Shown in pieces: positions 63,803 to 64,000 of a stretch of DNA of 64,000 nt; position 1 is the stretch's first letter; each line of letters opens with the position of its first letter. The notes under the pieces were generated by a model. It did not search any database, was not told the origin of the DNA, and saw nothing but the letters and a program-made list of their open reading frames with translations. This DNA is from an uncultured Oxalobacteraceae bacterium (GTDB lineage Bacteria; Pseudomonadota; Gammaproteobacteria; Burkholderiales; Burkholderiaceae), in the NCBI GenBank assembly GCA_946480015.1, contig CAMLIL010000002.1, positions 52,379 to 116,378 of the forward strand. The letters run 5' to 3'. Made by a program: the position numbers and the translations under genes.

Positions 63803-64000
63803 ATGACTTTTAAGCCAGCTCGTCTGCTGCTCGCACTGATCGCCGTTACCGCATCGCCTGCCTTCGCGCAGAACCTCGCCGTGGTCAACGGCAAGGCCAT
63901 TCCATCGTCGCGTGCCGACGCGGTCGTCAAGCAAGTCGTGGCCCAGGGCCAGCAACCGGATTCGCCGCAACTGCGCGAAATGGTCAAGAAAGACCTGATC
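63803..64000 (+). CDS. Peptidyl-prolyl cis-trans isomerase, partial at window end
   Basis: First 66 codons only. A Sec signal (LLLALIAVTASPAFA) is followed by NLAVVNGKAIPSSRADAVVKQ and LREMVKKDLI, typical of the SurA-like N-terminal part of exported parvulin (PpiC-type) isomerases. It would assist folding of periplasmic or outer-membrane proteins. The catalytic domain is outside the window, and yciB-bolA-PPIase order is standard in this group. Confidence 0.85.
   Translation, partial: MTFKPARLLLALIAVTASPAFAQNLAVVNGKAIPSSRADAVVKQVVAQGQQPDSPQLREMVKKDLI

Overview
The window looks like a chromosomal segment of a GC-rich betaproteobacterium, most likely the Massilia/Duganella group of the Oxalobacteraceae. 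This is judged from protein style only: a conserved mltG-tmk-holB-pilZ-tatD run, an OsmC-YcaO fusion, PEP-CTERM and DUF6139 proteins, and several secreted polysaccharide-degrading enzymes. No rRNA, tRNA or CRISPR array was seen.

Accessory region (about 0.3-13.7 kb). It opens with a small type VI secretion cassette: a BPSL0067-type amidase-like effector, an STY0301-type probable immunity protein, and Hcp. Next is a mobile-element-like trio of KfrA-type coiled-coil DNA-binding protein, an unknown protein and a tyrosine recombinase, arranged around a divergent promoter. An OmpA-like lipoprotein and an orphan gene flanked by short direct repeats follow. The centrepiece (7.06-13.14 kb) is six co-oriented genes: an AAA+ ATPase, a subtilisin-like protease, a single-domain ubiquitin-like protein ending in Gly-Gly-Leu, an E2-like protein, a fused JAB-E1 protein and a DUF6527 protein. 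It resembles bacterial ubiquitin-like conjugation systems of the antiphage type, but the subtilase/AAA+ pair and the JAB-E1 fusion make this arrangement unusual. A cluster of short direct and inverted repeats just downstream resembles a transposon end with several transposase-binding sites.

Middle (13.7-37 kb). An OsmC-YcaO protein is followed by a giant secreted alginate-lyase-family protein with three long C-terminal repeats. Then come a glutathione transferase, a MEDS-domain hybrid histidine kinase, an ArsR/SRPBCC pair with twin operators, the rRNA hydroxylation protein RlhA, a PEP-CTERM protein, a GH74-CBM2 xyloglucanase-type enzyme, a formate/nitrite channel, a PP2C-kinase fusion, an M48 lipoprotein protease and several small proteins.

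Housekeeping and metabolism (37-64 kb). The mltG-tmk-holB-pilZ-tatD-ankyrin cluster is divergent from ygfZ-DUF4936-NRDE. A four-gene thiolase/Dabb/SDR/reductase operon follows, then an MFS transporter with an unusual insert. A second alginate-lyase-family protein (50.2-52.3 kb) carries the same LacI-like palindrome upstream as the first, suggesting one regulon split over 34 kb. After it lie a decayed kinase/ATPase/response-regulator gene, an uncharacterised three-gene operon, fatty-acid oxidation genes, selO with an apparent frameshift at its start, msrB, yciB, a bolA-family gene and the beginning of a peptidyl-prolyl isomerase gene.
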